Positions 36,001 to 51,000 of a stretch of 64,000 nt of DNA are shown in pieces (the first letter of the stretch is position 1; every line of letters starts with the position of its first letter). The translations under genes and the position numbers were made by a program. Source of the DNA: Dysidea avara (taxonomy: Eukaryota > Porifera > Demospongiae > Dictyoceratida > Dysideidae). Where the stretch lies: assembly GCF_963678975.1 (NCBI RefSeq), contig NC_089285.1, positions 10,774,694 to 10,838,693 on the forward strand, read 5' to 3'. The notes under the pieces are model-generated. The model searched no databases. It saw only the letters and a list, made by a program, of their open reading frames with translations, and had not been told where the DNA came from.

Positions 36001-39000
36001 AAAAGGAAGGCCGATTTTGTAACTACTGAAGATGAACAAACCATGTGGAATAATGGTATTCTTGGAAGCAGTACACCTCAAAACTTAAATTATACTATGT
36101 TCTTTTTATTGAGCCAAAATTTTGGAACACGAGGCTGTCAAGAGCATCACCAAATAAAAATTGAAGACCTAAAATTAATATATAACCCAAGTTCTGGAGA
36201 AGCTCTGTATGTTGATTGGGTGGAAGGTCCCACAAAAACAAGACAAGGAGGGTTAGCAAAACAGGAAAGATGTGTATCTCAGCGTATGTTTGCTATTGGA
36301 GGAGATAGGTGTCCAGTTAAGATATTTCAAAAGCTACTGAATAAGCGGCCGGAACCACTTAAGTCATCTGGCCCTTTGTATCTTACACCATTGCAGGATT
36401 TTCAAGGACAAGCCGATGTCTGGTATTCACAGAAGAGAATGGGAATAAATAAAATTAATAGCTTTATGAAGGACATGGCTAAACAGAGTGGACTTTCAAA
36501 CAGTAACAAACGCTACACCAATCATAGCGTAAGGAAAACAATGGTTCACAAATTACAAAAGGCGGGTTTCAGTAATGATAAAATTGCTTCAATCAGTGGT
36601 CACAAAAGTGAGCAGTCATTGAGAGATTACTCTGACATTGACATGGAGGATCATCAACAGATTAGTCATACTTTGAGCTACAACACAAGGAGTGACTGTC
36701 AGAAGCTTAGCAAGCAAATACATTCTGATGCTGAATTTTGCTCAGTGCAATCCACATCACTTCCCTTATACAATTTTACAAATTGCACAGTAAGTACATA
36801 TTACCAACAATCCAGCAATGTGTTTACCTTGGAAGAGGACTAAGATTGGAGATAAAAACTCTGAGTGAATCTTATGTGGACAATGTATTATATTAATTGT
36901 ATTATACTAGCTGGACTAGTATACATGTATAGTCAATGAACCTAATGTACAGTAATTTAAAAGTGTATGCAACGAGTATGGTATTAACTTGGAATAGCAT
37001 GGGTAGCAGTGAAATTTGGGATAAATACCACTCTTGTTGTATTGGAAATGGTAAATTTCACTCGGCTTCGCCTCGTGAAATTTATCACCATTTCCAATAC
37101 AACAATCGTGGTATTTATCCCAAATTTCACTGCTACCCATGCTATTACTAGTACATATTATATAGTTTACCTGAAAAAAGTATGATGCAGACGAAGAAGA
37201 GCAGAAGGTATGGACAATATCTTCACCAGCCTCCACCAGATTAGCTACGATATCAGCTGATGTACTACTATGACCATATATCAACACCTGACAAGAGGGA
37301 GAAGTAGTGTACACATGTACAAAATCTTTGTAATGAAAGGGGATAGATACTGATCTTTATATCTTAATCAAATTTGCTTAAACATGTCTAACAATTCGGT
37401 GTAAAATGCACAAAATAGATACAAACCAAATACTGGTATAACATCATGTGTACAGTTTACCTGGTAGGTGACAGATGGTGCATTAACAGGATCCCATGCA
37501 ACTTGATGACAATCAGAGGGTAATGTAGTGACGCGAACATGTTGTGGAGCATCTGGAGCTGTGGACAAGATCATTACACTAAATGCTTACTTAGCTAGAT
37601 ATATGTATGTATGTACGTGGACATGTAACCCTAACCATACAGTGATGTTAAATAACTTAATAGCAATTGATTACAAGACACACTAGTTTATTGTGCCACA
37701 CATCAAATATGCAAGGTAGCACAAGATTATTACTAATGCTTTTTCAAGCAGTACACACATGAACAGAGTTTAGCACAAAAACTTGAATAATACTAACATT
37801 AAGTCATGACAACTACATCATTGCAATCACGTCACAATACAGGTAACATTGCGCATACCTGATGGTCTGGTTCTGACTGTCACAATGTCACTAGCATCAA
37901 TCAATCTGTTGTCGATAGTGACCATTAATTGGAATTGATATTCAGTGCCTGGGGACAGGCTAGTAGTAATGTAGCTATAGAAATCAGGGAGTAAATCAGC
38001 TAGTAGCTGTGGAGATGTATTGGTTGAGTCAGTTCTCCTACAGTGAATTATACATGATACATGAAACATTTTTATGGAGAATTTGAAGCCACAATTATAT
38101 AATATGTACAAAATAATTTTTGGTCATTTGTTGGATAAACTATCTTTATAATGTATACGTCTTTGGGACTGACAATTTTCAATATAGTGATACGTATCAA
38201 TGCTGAACATTTCTAACCACTATAGCTGTACAAGAAATGGAATGCTTGAAGTGTTTTGTGTGCATACATGAAGTACTCCTACAAACTGAACAAATGGTAG
38301 GGATAAGTGCATGAGGATTCACTGCTCATGTATATAACAAAGCCAATGCAGGAAATTTTTGAAGGGCATTATTTCAAAGATGCCTCACTTTGAAAACTAA
38401 TTTCAAATTTATACCTACCATTCACATGATCCATAAATTTGGCATGGATGCATATTCACTTGCAATTTCTTTGAATTACGTAAAGTTGGTAAAACATTAA
38501 ACAGTTGCAGGATAGTTGTCATTGCTGTCTGCAGCTCTATAGTGGAAATGTGATTAAGCAGGTAGATTTGCTCCACTTGTACTACCCAGTCTTATTATTA
38601 TCTCACAGGGATTAGGGATCAGTCATTAGTGAGTCAGCTTTTGGCAAGCATATACACAATTTGGTTAAATGACAAGTACATATTATAAGTCTGTCATGTG
38701 GATATAACACAAAACTGCACAATACACACACAACATTTTAATCCACACACAACAAACTTGTAGTAGATGTGATATCCTGCAATATCTCTCCATGATGGAG
38801 CCTTATCCCAGTTAACTTGTACTGCAGTAGTACCTAACACTTGAGCTCTAAACTGGTGACTTTTTATATCTGCAAAAATAAGACATGTCATGTACATTGC
38901 AATTTGGTTCAGATCTAATGCAGTACATGCCATAGTGTGGACATATCATGGTCATTTACAAGTCAATTATAGCATTATCAAATATCACTGGATTCATAAA

Positions 39001-42000
39001 ATTTCACATTAGTAGATTAATGGTTCATAACCATAGTGAATATATATACTAGTACTTTAAAAAATTGTTAATTTAAAATCTATGCAATAAAAAGCAGTAA
39101 AACAAGAGATGAATGATGGTATTACAGCATAGCTTGGTGGGAAGTCCCTACTTTGGCATTGAACATAATTGTTATAGCTAATGTGCCAAAGTAGGGACTT
39201 TCTCAATTGATGTAATACTATATCGGTAAAAAAACTTAGGCAGAAAAAGTGTGACGAAACCTCTCTGCTGAAAAAATTGGTGGAAAAAACTTTGGCAATT
39301 GAAATAATATTTGCCAAAGTTTTTACCGTTAAAGTGTTTACTGTACATTACGTAAGGATATTATGATGAGGTGTCAACTCATCAGTTAAGTAACATAGTA
39401 AGTACATAGGTAGCTAGCGTTGTTGTTGTAGCTACGTAGCAGTACTTTTGTAGCTACTGATCTAACAATGTGCTAGCTTAGGTGTGATTCGCTATCTCCT
39501 GCAATGCCGAGAGCGACCACATTTACTTTTCCAGTAGCAGAGGTTATCATGTATATCAAAGTATTTGGCCAAATTCATCGCGAGACGATGAACTAGCTGA
39601 TGTGTGAACGGGAAGCTGGTTGGAAATGCTATCCCAAGGAGTGCTTACAACAGTGGGATACATTCCTAGGAAGATCTCCAAAGACAGCTCGATCTTTATT
39701 GCGTGGTGGTACGAGCTGACCTTCATCCCAAGTTCTAGTTACTCAATGTGCTTGTGTGATCATCTAAAATAATTGGCGAAAAAAACTTTGGCGAATTGAA
39801 CGCTATTTGCCAAATTCGCCAAAGTTTTTTACTATACAGTACCATTATTCATCTCTTATTTTACTTGCATAGATCCCTACTTCATTTTTAAATACTAGTT
39901 TGTTTAGTTTTTGTTGTAGCACAGCTAGCTACAGTGTAACTTGTGCTGTTCTATTAGAATAGCACACATGACTGTTGTATTAGAGTATCTTCAGTCAGCC
40001 AAGGGGTGTGCAGTGAGCTATACCAATAAGGGGTGAGGTCATCTTGTTTACTGTTAAGTAAATAGCTAGATTGTAAAGAGGTACAGTCTCCGTACTCTAT
40101 TGCTATTAGTCCACCTAGATCTTCATTTGATGGGCGTGGTTGAGAACCTTGAATGGGATTCAAATCACGAAGTTCCAGATATCTAGCTAGTGTGCCTCAT
40201 ATAGTAGCACCAGGACTGAAGTGCTTCTGAAATCCAGCTCTGAAACAATTCTGTGGCATCTAAATATGCTGCTGAAAGAAAGTGTTGATATGGAAAATTA
40301 ACACCTCGACATGGTTTTGTTGGATGAAGAACAAGACAAGCAGCCTGAGTGAAGATAAAAGAAAAGACAAGATGCATAAGGCCTACACTCGTCAGAACCC
40401 CAAAAGGCACATCTCACTGGTGAGTTTGTAATTGTGGTGTAAATTTGTGGCCGTGTGCTGCTTTGTTTGCCGCTTTGTTTGCCTTCTAGCCTTGCAACTG
40501 TGGTCAGTCAGTCAGGCAGTTAATGAGAATAAAATTCGAGTTTTGGTGATTTTTAAAAATTCTGTATCCAGCCACCTGTAAGTGTTTTGTTATATATTGT
40601 ATATTATATAGAGTGAGGCTACTCTGTAAAGGTGATTTTCATTGTGCAAGATGTTTCTAGGATGATTTTCAAAGGCAGAATTTTGGGCGGCGTGCAAAAT
40701 GTTTGGGCCAATCCCTATTTAAACGGTACTACCGTACTGTTTGATATATTATATGAAATTTTCACCAAGGTTGGTTGTGTGTGCTCACACTGGGGTAGCA
40801 AAGACAACTAAAGGCTAGAAATGAAATTATAGGACAGCTCCTTAATGGCTAAAATGTAGCACTACTTCCATGTAAGCCAGGGCCACAAACACTCATTTGG
40901 AACATAACACAAGGTAAAAAGAAGTAAGACATTTGTAGTGAATTTTGAGAAGAATTTCTCTAACATAAAATCACTAAAAGAGACAAAAAATCAAAATAAG
41001 ATACTAATACTTATATATTTTGCTCTCTAAATACGCACGCACCATGTATGTAGCCAGAATTTTTTTGTGTACTGCAAACAAACTTTAAATTTTCTTATTT
41101 AATTGTTTAAATGTACATGTGTATGGTGTTTATTTATAAATGTATTTATATACACATACCAATAACATTTACAGTGCTGGTAGCAATAATACTGGATATG
41201 CTGTTATTAGCTTTCACCATGACTGCAATGCTACAGTGAAAAAAAAACAACTGTTCTATACAGTTACACTATATGTGACCGGATTTGCGAAAAGGTACCT
41301 TTTTCACACACAAAATTTGACCCGTTTTTTGAACTTAAAAGTTTCATAACTTTTTTATCATGGCATATAATTGCTTAACATTTTCAATGAATGTAGCTAC
41401 AGTATCTGGCTACATTTTGATATTAAGAGCAAGTTAATCAGTATAAGGAGTCAAATGTTACATTATTTAGTTAGCTGGTATGTCAAATGTGTGGAAAAGG
41501 TACCTTTTCGCAAATCCGGTCACATATACAGTTACATAGACACCTTTAATAAAATTAATGTCACATTAACATCTAAGAACCATGTAGTATGCATGTACCT
41601 ACATAATATGCAACAATCGATAAGTTGCAAATTAAAGGAGTTTGCTAGTTAATTTAATAAATTAATATTGAATTTTACTATTTACAAACCCAAATTAGCT
41701 ACTATAGAATTTGGGTAGCTGAAAAGGTGGATATGGGGCAGACATGGACGTGAAAATGGACATTTTCAAAATCCACATTTATGCTATACAATAGTTAACT
41801 TACATACCCAACATTGTTCTGTGCAGTAGTCTAGGCCCAGACATGATCTTCACTTATAGTGCTTATCCATTTATAAGCACATGTGCAGAGGATTGGTTAA
41901 CACACTACAAGTATTATAGACCATGTACTGTGGTACAAATGCTCTAAGAATCTAATACAGTAATGTAGCTATGTAATTATTGTAGTGATCCACCCTAGTT

Positions 42001-45000
42001 TACTCTCGCAGGCCAGGTCCAGGAGGTACAAGTCACAGGGGCTTATATCTATTTAATAAGGGTCTGGCCTGTTGGGCCATAATGCATTTCTGGAGTGTGT
42101 GTACATTATGGCATATAGTATTCTGGCCTATCCTCCACACATGCTCTTATAAATAATATTGATCATTGCTACTTGAAGACAATGTTTGTGTCTGGAAGCA
42201 AAGTCTACTGTACAGAATATGAAAAATAACTGTTTTATATGTGCATTTTGAAAATGTCCAAGTCCATGTCCGCTTTTTCCAACTACCCATAGAATTTCAA
42301 CAAAAAACTAAAGTTAATCATATTCGTGATGGATGGGATGAGAGAACTTATGCAATTCACACAAACTTCATTTTTATTATCCAGATAAGTATGCATTGTA
42401 CCTTCCAGGAGAATCAAAACTAATGGTGAGAACTTGTGAATGACTAGAAGTAGTAGGTTGACCATTAATGGACCAGTAAAATGTCACATCACCAAATAGC
42501 AACTACGTGTACAGAGGATAATAGTAATACACACTAAATACACTACAGTGTATGCATTTTATACAACAATTATGTGATATAAAAAAGCTTGAAAGGTAAA
42601 CAAATGAAGTGTGATCATGGCCCTGAAGTGTCTCACCTAGCATAAAACATGTCACATGGCCACATAGCATATGGAGACTCATTAATAGTAACAGTCAGAC
42701 CTTCGTTCTGGGAAACAAGCTACTTCACAGGGTTGGTAGGGTAGCATTATTATCAATGATTTTGTAGTCTTTAGGTGCCTCAAGTCAACTGTCATGCATC
42801 TGCTAATTGTTGAGGTAGCTGGTTCAAATTGGTACAGCAAATCCCTACTGCTGAGGGTTGCTATGGTAGAAGTCACTATAGTAGGATAAGAAGCTGGTAT
42901 CATGATCAGCATTGAAACCGGGTTGGGTCATCTGGGTCACATTTTCTCCGGGTCATCCGGGTCCAACCCGGTTTACAAATTATCCGGGTCTGACCCAGAT
43001 TGGATCACGTGAGAAACAAAATTATTCGTTTGACGATGTGGAAACTTATAAACGGTAGTCTCATGAGCTATGCCCACTTATCGCATTACAAACATACACT
43101 CAGCCACGCCCATTTATTAGTAGGTGCAGTCTGTAGCACGAAACTGTGTTCGTTGCTGCCTGCAAGCTTACGTGGAGCAACGCCCACTAATGGATTATTG
43201 TACGAGTTGTATATAGTCTAGTCTTGCAGCAGGATAAGTACTTTAGTGAGCCACACCCACTTCATTATCAGGAAATTGTAATACTAGGTATGCACAAAGA
43301 CACACCCAATTGCTGTCTGTAAATTCACAGTAGCTATGTATAAACCCACTGACTGATTTAAACTTACCGGCTTAGTTATCACATAACTACTCGTTTACTC
43401 AACATGAATCGAACGCTCAAAATGTAGTCTCGCTCGCTTGAGACTACCCGAAACATAGCTCGTACCGCATGCCTCGGCTTTAATTAATCCGGGTCAGTGG
43501 GTCATCCGCAGCAGTAGTGACCCAGTTTCAACGTTGGCTTGTGTTGATGTTTTATAAGTAGACATTCAAAATTCCTCAACTCTCAGCTGGACTGTAGATA
43601 GAAAACTGAAGGATTATTACAGGTTTTTGCAATTGAATTCGTCGCCTTTGCAATTGAATTCGTCCCGTTTGCAATTGAATTCATCGGTATTGCAATTGAA
43701 TTTGTCGGTATTGCAATTGAATTCGTCCCGTTTGCAATTGAATTCGTCGATTTTGCAATTGAATTCGTCGCTTTTGCAGTTGAATTAGTCGGTTTTGCAA
43801 TTGAATTCGTCGCGTTTGCATTACAATTCGTCATAAACAAAACGGCTCCAAGAGACCAACCCGTTCATTAAGAGATGAACTATTTATGCCTTGGAGAGTT
43901 ACACTTGAGACACTAGAAGGTAATTGAAGCTGGTAGTACGCGAAGTTGATAGCTGTCTGACAAGTTAATTAGCTTGCTCGCGAGTGACCACACCCATCGC
44001 GAATGGCGTAGTAGAGTTTGGAATGTTGTTGGAGAGGCTGTAGAGGAAGAATTATTGCCTTATAAAGAGTTGTTTACTACTGTTGTACTTGAACAAGTTC
44101 TTGTAGCAGCTGCTACATCATGTTTTCATGTTTGCTCCAGCTGCCATTCTTGTTATGGACGAATTTAACTGCAAAAGCGACGAATTCAATTGCAAAAGCG
44201 ACGAATTCGTACTAGTAATAGCATGGGTAGCAGTGAAATTTGGGATAAATATCACGAGTGTTGTATTGGAAATGGGGATAAATTTCATGAGCCGAAGCCG
44301 AGTGAAATTTACCATTTCCAATACAACAAGAGTGGTATTTATCCCAAATTTCACTGCTACCCATGCTATTCCTAGTTAATACCATACTCGCTACATATAC
44401 GCATGCTGTGCATTAGCGTTGCCATGTACTGCAATTTCATTGGCTAGAATTTATGTTAACAATGTAGCGCCAATTAGTGTCGACGCGTGTTTAGTACATA
44501 GTGACAAATTGCGTACATGGTAACGCTAATGCACAGCATGCGTATATGTAGCGAGTATGGTATTAACTAGGAATAGCATGGGTAGCAGTGAAATTTGGGA
44601 TAAATACCACTCTTGTTGTATTGGAAATGGTAAATTTCACTCGGCTTCGCCTCGTGAAATTTATCCCCATTTCCAATACAACACTCGTGATATTTATCCC
44701 AAATTTCACTGCTACCCATGCTATTCCCAGTTAATACCATACTCGCTGCATATACACATGCTGTGCATTAGCGTTGCCATGTACGCAATTTGTCACTATG
44801 TACTAAACACGCGTCGACACTAATTGGCGCTACATTGTTAACATAAATTCTAGCCAATGAAATTGCAATTACAACTTTTTCACTGCTGTCAGTGAAATAC
44901 GGGATAAATTTCACTGCTACTATTGAGACTTTTGTACGGGCAGTGAAACAGGTATGGTATTACTAGTACAAACGGGACGAATTCAATTGCAAAACCGACG

Positions 45001-48000
45001 AATTCAATTGCAAACGGGACGAATTCAATTGCAAAAGCGACGAACTCAATTGCAAACGGGACGAATTCAATTGCAAAGTCGCCGAATTCAATTGCAAAAA
45101 CCTGTAATGGTAAATCTGGACATGTATGGAACTGTAGTGTACGTATCTTTATAATCCTCCATATGAAACATCTTGAGCATGCAAAATTAGATAGGGGAAT
45201 ATTTTAAATCATATAAAAGTCCCTACTGTCCACAATACAAGCTGCACACACTGAATAGAAGTCACATTTTTGTGTGGGTTATTTACCACACTACAATAAC
45301 AGACACACCCATGGTTAGTTAGTGTATACATACCAAATAAGGCTTTGCTAACTAACAGCAAGTTGATATCAATTACAACACCCAATACCTTATAAAGCAG
45401 AAGTTCTCCTGGTTAACACAATGTGCATTTATTGTTGTGAAATATTTACAAGTCATATCTATATACTCATAATGCCTAACTTGTGTAGAACATAAGTAGG
45501 TCTATCGTACAGTACAGTACTGCACTGCACTGTGTAGTAGGGATGTCTCCAAACAAATTGACACATGCTGCCACCAAAAGTCATCATAGAAATCCTTTGC
45601 ACAATGAAAAGTACTTAATGGAAGAGTTTTAATGTTTCTAACATCAAAATCAAATCTGCTGTTTAAAACACGAAAACACTTACACAAAGTTGAATGTTGA
45701 ATTTTAAAGTCATCAAAACTTAGTTTTTGGTCTACACTATCTACCTGCCTGAACAAGTCGCAAGGCTAGAAGTTACCAGCACAGCATACGGCCACCATTA
45801 CATGCTACAACAACAAACTAATGTGTGGGATGTGTTCCCAGTTCCACTTTGTGTCTGCCCTATGCATGTTGTGCTTCTTTTAAACTTTGATTAAATGGTC
45901 ATCTTACTAGGAGACCATATAGAGGTATCTAGCACTTAATAAGCAATTGGATTGCTACTGAAAACAGAGCAGGACAACCATGTCTTTAAATGGTCAGATC
46001 ATACCTATCACACTCTAATAGGTCATGACCACACCTCCTCTAAGAAAATCAGAGCATAATTAGTGACCACGCCCTCAAATGATCAGCTTAGTCGTACAAT
46101 GATCACAGCATGGTGCCTACGCTCCTTAATTATCCAGCTGCCATTGTAACATGATGCAGCTGTAGTTTATGGTTATCAAGCCTCTTGATATATTATATAG
46201 CTCATTCGAGATGAGCAGTAAGATCAAAATTCTCTAATAAAGCAGTTATCCTACTTAGCTATAGCTATGCTATAACCAAAAAATTTAAAATGAAGTAGGG
46301 ATCCAAGCGACAAATAGTAATGAAACAAGACATAAGAATGTGCTATTGTGACATAGCTATGTGGAAAATCTCTGTTTTGGGATTAAACAGTTTGTGATAG
46401 CATATCTATGTAGGGATTTTTCTACATACCCTGTAGCTATGTGTAATACCATCATTCATATACCTTGTTTCATTGCTTTTTATCGTATGTACTTCAATAT
46501 TTGTGACTGGAACTGTGAAAACCCAACACAAACGCACAAGCCTAATTTTTTCAATATAAAGCATTGAATACAATGTGTGAAATACTTGCACAATATTAAA
46601 AAAAAATTGACGCTTTGTTCTTAGCAAAGAAAGGGCCTAACAATAAAAATTTGGTATTCGCCTACTCAAGAGGAGCTTAGTTTCGTTGTAGTAGACTCAA
46701 GGATACTGAAGTTATGGGTGTTTGTTTCATCAGGTTAAAACAATAGTATGCAGTTTACCTTTCTTCAATAACTTTTCCTTTGTACGTAGTGAAGAAAGGT
46801 GAACAATTCACCAGTCACATTTAGTGTATTGTGTATTACATCAACTAATAACATAAAAAAGTTACACTAACTTTATTCCTATTTGGTAAGAATGCAGTGA
46901 AAGTTACTTCCTCCCCAATCATTGGTTTGATGATGTTAGGTTGTACAATGAAGCCAGCTGAAGTAAGTCGATCTGCAGTTGCACACAACAAATGAAAATA
47001 GGACAACAAACTCTTAACTAGAATTTAATATCAAGTAAACCAGTAGCAACACACACGTAGCATACAATTACAGATACATAGATGTATGCTGTAACTACAG
47101 TACACAACTGGCTGTTAAAATATATACAGGGTACACATGTAAGGCACGCATGCACATACATACATACATACATACATACATACATACATACATACATACA
47201 TACATACATACATACATACATACATACATACATACATACATACATACATACATACATACATGCATGCATGCATGCATGCATACGTATATACATACATACA
47301 CACAGACAGATAGATAAATATACTCACCATACACTTCCACAACATCAAGGTCTATTATACTAGACACATTAGTGACAATACCAGCTGTCACAAAGAATAA
47401 TCCAGCCCTACATGTGACAAAACAGTTGTGATTAAAATACTCATATTACTTCCCATATAAAACAAAAGACTTTCAGACCTTATATAGAAGTTGTTCAACA
47501 TACAAAATTTGTTGTAACAGCACTGCTCTGAAATGGCTACTAAAATTGAGTAAACTATCTACACATAACATGTGACAGGATTGTGAAAGGGGTCTTCCAC
47601 ACAAAAGAGAAACATATAGAGATATTGTAATGACATGTGTTACAGACATATGTGCAGAATTTGCATACTTCACACTCTAGCAACATCCCTATGTACTAGT
47701 ACAAGACACAAGATTCAGTTACACATACAAATACCTGTTAAACGTGAACACATAGGAGGGACTGTTAGTAATCACAGAAACATTACGATCACTACTATAC
47801 CACCTAGAGAAATAATAATTAAAAGTGAAGGTTGATTCTACCATATACTGTACTTACGTAAATTTGGTATTTTTTCCATATATGGTAGCAACATGAAATT
47901 CTATTGATTGTCCCACTCCCACAATAACTGGCTCACTTTGAGAAGTGTTCTGACCATTTCGTAGTGACAATGAATCCTGTACAACTGCAGTGACAATGAT

Positions 48001-51000
48001 AGTAATTTGTTAGGATACATTAGAGTCTATTAGACACTGTAATATAGTGGCCGCTTTGTAGGTACTTTACATGTAATGTACATACATGTTCATGTGTATA
48101 TGAATTATGACTAGAACATGGTAAAAGTTAAATGTCAGTGAAATATCACCTGGGCAAGTATAAGTTCTTGGCAAAAAATCCCTTTCTTGTCCACCCACAC
48201 ACTTGTCTCCAAAAATCTTCCGGTATCCAAGGGTGATATAGTACTTATTACCAGAAGGACAAGGGTAAGGTATCCCATATGGGATATCAAACTCATCAGA
48301 TGGTGTACACTCAGCATTGCCATCATCTTCTTCAAACCCAAAATCACTATAAACAAATTAAGTGCTTATATAACATGGCTAAAATACAGAAATATGTAAT
48401 TATTTTATAATGAAACTGAGTGCATCAAACACTTTTAAATTTACAGTTAATCAAAGACACAACATCTTTAAATTAATCTACTGTTTGTCCTAACCACAAA
48501 TCTGTTATATTGTGTATTCAGGGGTGGACCCGTCAAGGGGGGTGCACCGTGACCAAGAGTAGTCGGTAGCTATATAAAGCAAGGGGTATGAGGCAGGTAT
48601 TATACATGTTTCAGGCTTTAGATCACTTAGAAAGTATGATTTATTACTATGATTTAGACCCTTTTTGTGGTGAATTTGGTGGATTTTGGAGGTGTCTAAG
48701 TTACTTAGACCCTTTTTATGTTTACTTAGACCCTTTCATGTTTACTTAGACCCTTTTCATGTTTATTACGCGCACCTGCACTGGTAGCGTTGGCAACGCA
48801 TCGCCACCTGAAAATTAATTTTAAACCCGTAACTGTTGTTACGGGTGGAGTAATGGCTTGTTTCTACTAATGAACGCTACATTTCTCTGTTACCAGCAGC
48901 TGTCAACAATGTTAAGGTACAACAACTACATAAAGGGGCTAAATAACTTAGACTTCAGACCACAGGGGTCTAAGTAATTTAGTGACCCTCAGGCCTTGTA
49001 GTAGCGCCTTCGCTTCGCTCAGGCGCCACAACACAGGGCCATCAGGTTACTAAATTAATTAGACCCCTGTGGTCTGAAGTCTAACTATTACTTAGATATT
49101 TGTCCATAAAACTACTGTACATAAAAATTTCAGTAATGAGTTTCACTATAAGCCTAAAGTAAATTGTTGACATACAAAGGACCAAGTGAATGTAATTTGC
49201 CCCAGCAGGCTACATAGCCCATGGGCTATGCTGCATATGCAAGTTTGAAGGATTCTTAACAGCACTATATCTAGTGACTGTTCTATTAGAGTATTTTGAC
49301 AGACTTTTTGATGGACTGCTCTATTAGAGTATCTCAAGTAACAAACTCTGTATTGATACACCCAGTAGTGATCACCCAGTAGTGATCACCCAGTAGTGAT
49401 ACACCCAGTAGTGATCACAATAGTAGGTATAGTATATGGAATAAAGTGTATAGTAAATGTTTTCCCTGAGCTTCTCCTTGTTACCGTAACATCAGGTTGT
49501 TAAGTGCATGTGCTCATAATTTTTGGAGAAAAGTCTTGTAAAAATAATACTAGCTGTTAGGTACATACACCTAATTTATAATTATGATGTGTTTTAACAA
49601 TGAATCACTATGTTGTAATAGTAGTCGTGGCCACCAAGTCAGTGAAGAATATTTGACTCCATTTCTGGACGAAATCCTTTGTGATGAACAAGAATATCAG
49701 TGTATATGGAGATCTCAATGCAGATGTAAGCACTAGTGATGTGCAATATACTGAAAAATTATCGAAATTGTAATTTTTTTATAATAACATCGTATCGAAT
49801 CTCAATATTTTTATAATTGATATCAATATTTATCGTTTAGTCAATATTTTGCTACAATTTTCAATATATTGAGTAATATTTTGGTAATTTACAACTTTTG
49901 GTGTGTGATTGTGCAATCACGGTAGAAATGAAGCTCAGTTCTGTAAAGTTTAGCCATTTTAAAAAGCATCTACCAGTTTCAAGTAGCTAAGCAATGTCGA
50001 TAATTTTTCAGTATATTGCACATCACTATTTCCAAGGCTTGTTATTACCTTCATCACAAATTCTATAAAGCATATATAGCTGCTAATTATAAACAATTGC
50101 CCCATGCAATTAATCAAAAGAAAAAAAACCCAAAAGTATTGAAATTTCAATATTTTACCAATTATCATATCGATATCATACCAAAACCAAAATCCTAATA
50201 TCGCACATCACTAGTAAGCACTTGAGGAAACATTAATTTCCAGCTTGTCTTCCCATGCGTAGCTTTGTCACGTGTAAGCCTTGCATTGGGCCATGTGCAC
50301 TTATCAGCCATGGTTAATCACAGGAAATGTGTATGCAATTAACAAATAGGGGCGTTACTATTCAGTGGACTGGAACACTGGACTGGACTTCTGGACTGCC
50401 ATATTTTTGGTTTTTGCACATTCTACGGTTGGATTTATGGAATCTTGCTAGTAAGCACCCTTAGGGTACCTGCAGCCCACTTCTAAATGCTGAAGATAAG
50501 CAGTGGAATATGCGAAAACTGTATTTCACTACCGTTCATTATGCCACTATACAGCACTTATTCCTTACCCTGGTGTGTAGTAATGCTGCAGGCAGTGCAG
50601 GGAACATGACAGCAATAGTTAACCAATGATCAACAGACAACATTCTGCGAGATATCCTTAGTTTTGAGGAGCAAGGTAGTCTTGCATGGCCAGACCTCTA
50701 GTTCAGTGCAGGGGCTTACCAATTAGAGTTTTTTCAGCACAGGCACCTATAATCTTTACTGCTAAGAAACAGAAATGTGGCAGCGAAACTAGCTTGCTCC
50801 TCAAGTTTGCTCTAAGGATATCTTGAAGGATATTGTCTACTGGCAAGTTGATTGCTGGTTAACTATTGCTGTCACATTCCCTGCATTGCCTGCAACATTA
50901 CTACACACCAGGGAACTCAGGCATAATAAACAGTACCAAAATTATTAAGAGACAGTTTTTGCATATTCCACTGTTCATCTTCAGCGTTTGGAAGTGGGCT

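Larger units (their letters stand above)
35297..37154 (+). mobile_element. Crypton-type transposon with intact recombinase ORF
   Basis: Ends inferred from the non-autonomous relative at 44209-44969: left GTACTAATACCATACCTG, right CCATGCTATTACTAGTAC. The left ~130 bp and the right palindromic block both match that relative. No classical terminal inverted repeats, as expected for a tyrosine-recombinase mover. Inserted in receptor intron 25, antisense to the receptor, ending 17 bp from the end of exon 25 on the intron side. Confidence 0.78.

Noticed and set aside
43624..45100. CRISPR-like or peptide-repeat array (ORFs with NSIA repeats)
   Set aside because: The 18-bp units are directly tandem with no unique spacers, lie in animal DNA and are inverted at the two ends of an element.
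45502..45756. 84-codon minus-strand ORF in receptor intron 19 as an extra exon
   Set aside because: No PKD or other domain pattern, and exon 19 joins exon 20 in phase to form one PKD domain without it.
47018..47391. Several ORFs of 77-98 codons with MYVC/YIHT repeats on both strands
   Set aside because: They are translations of the (CATA)n microsatellite.
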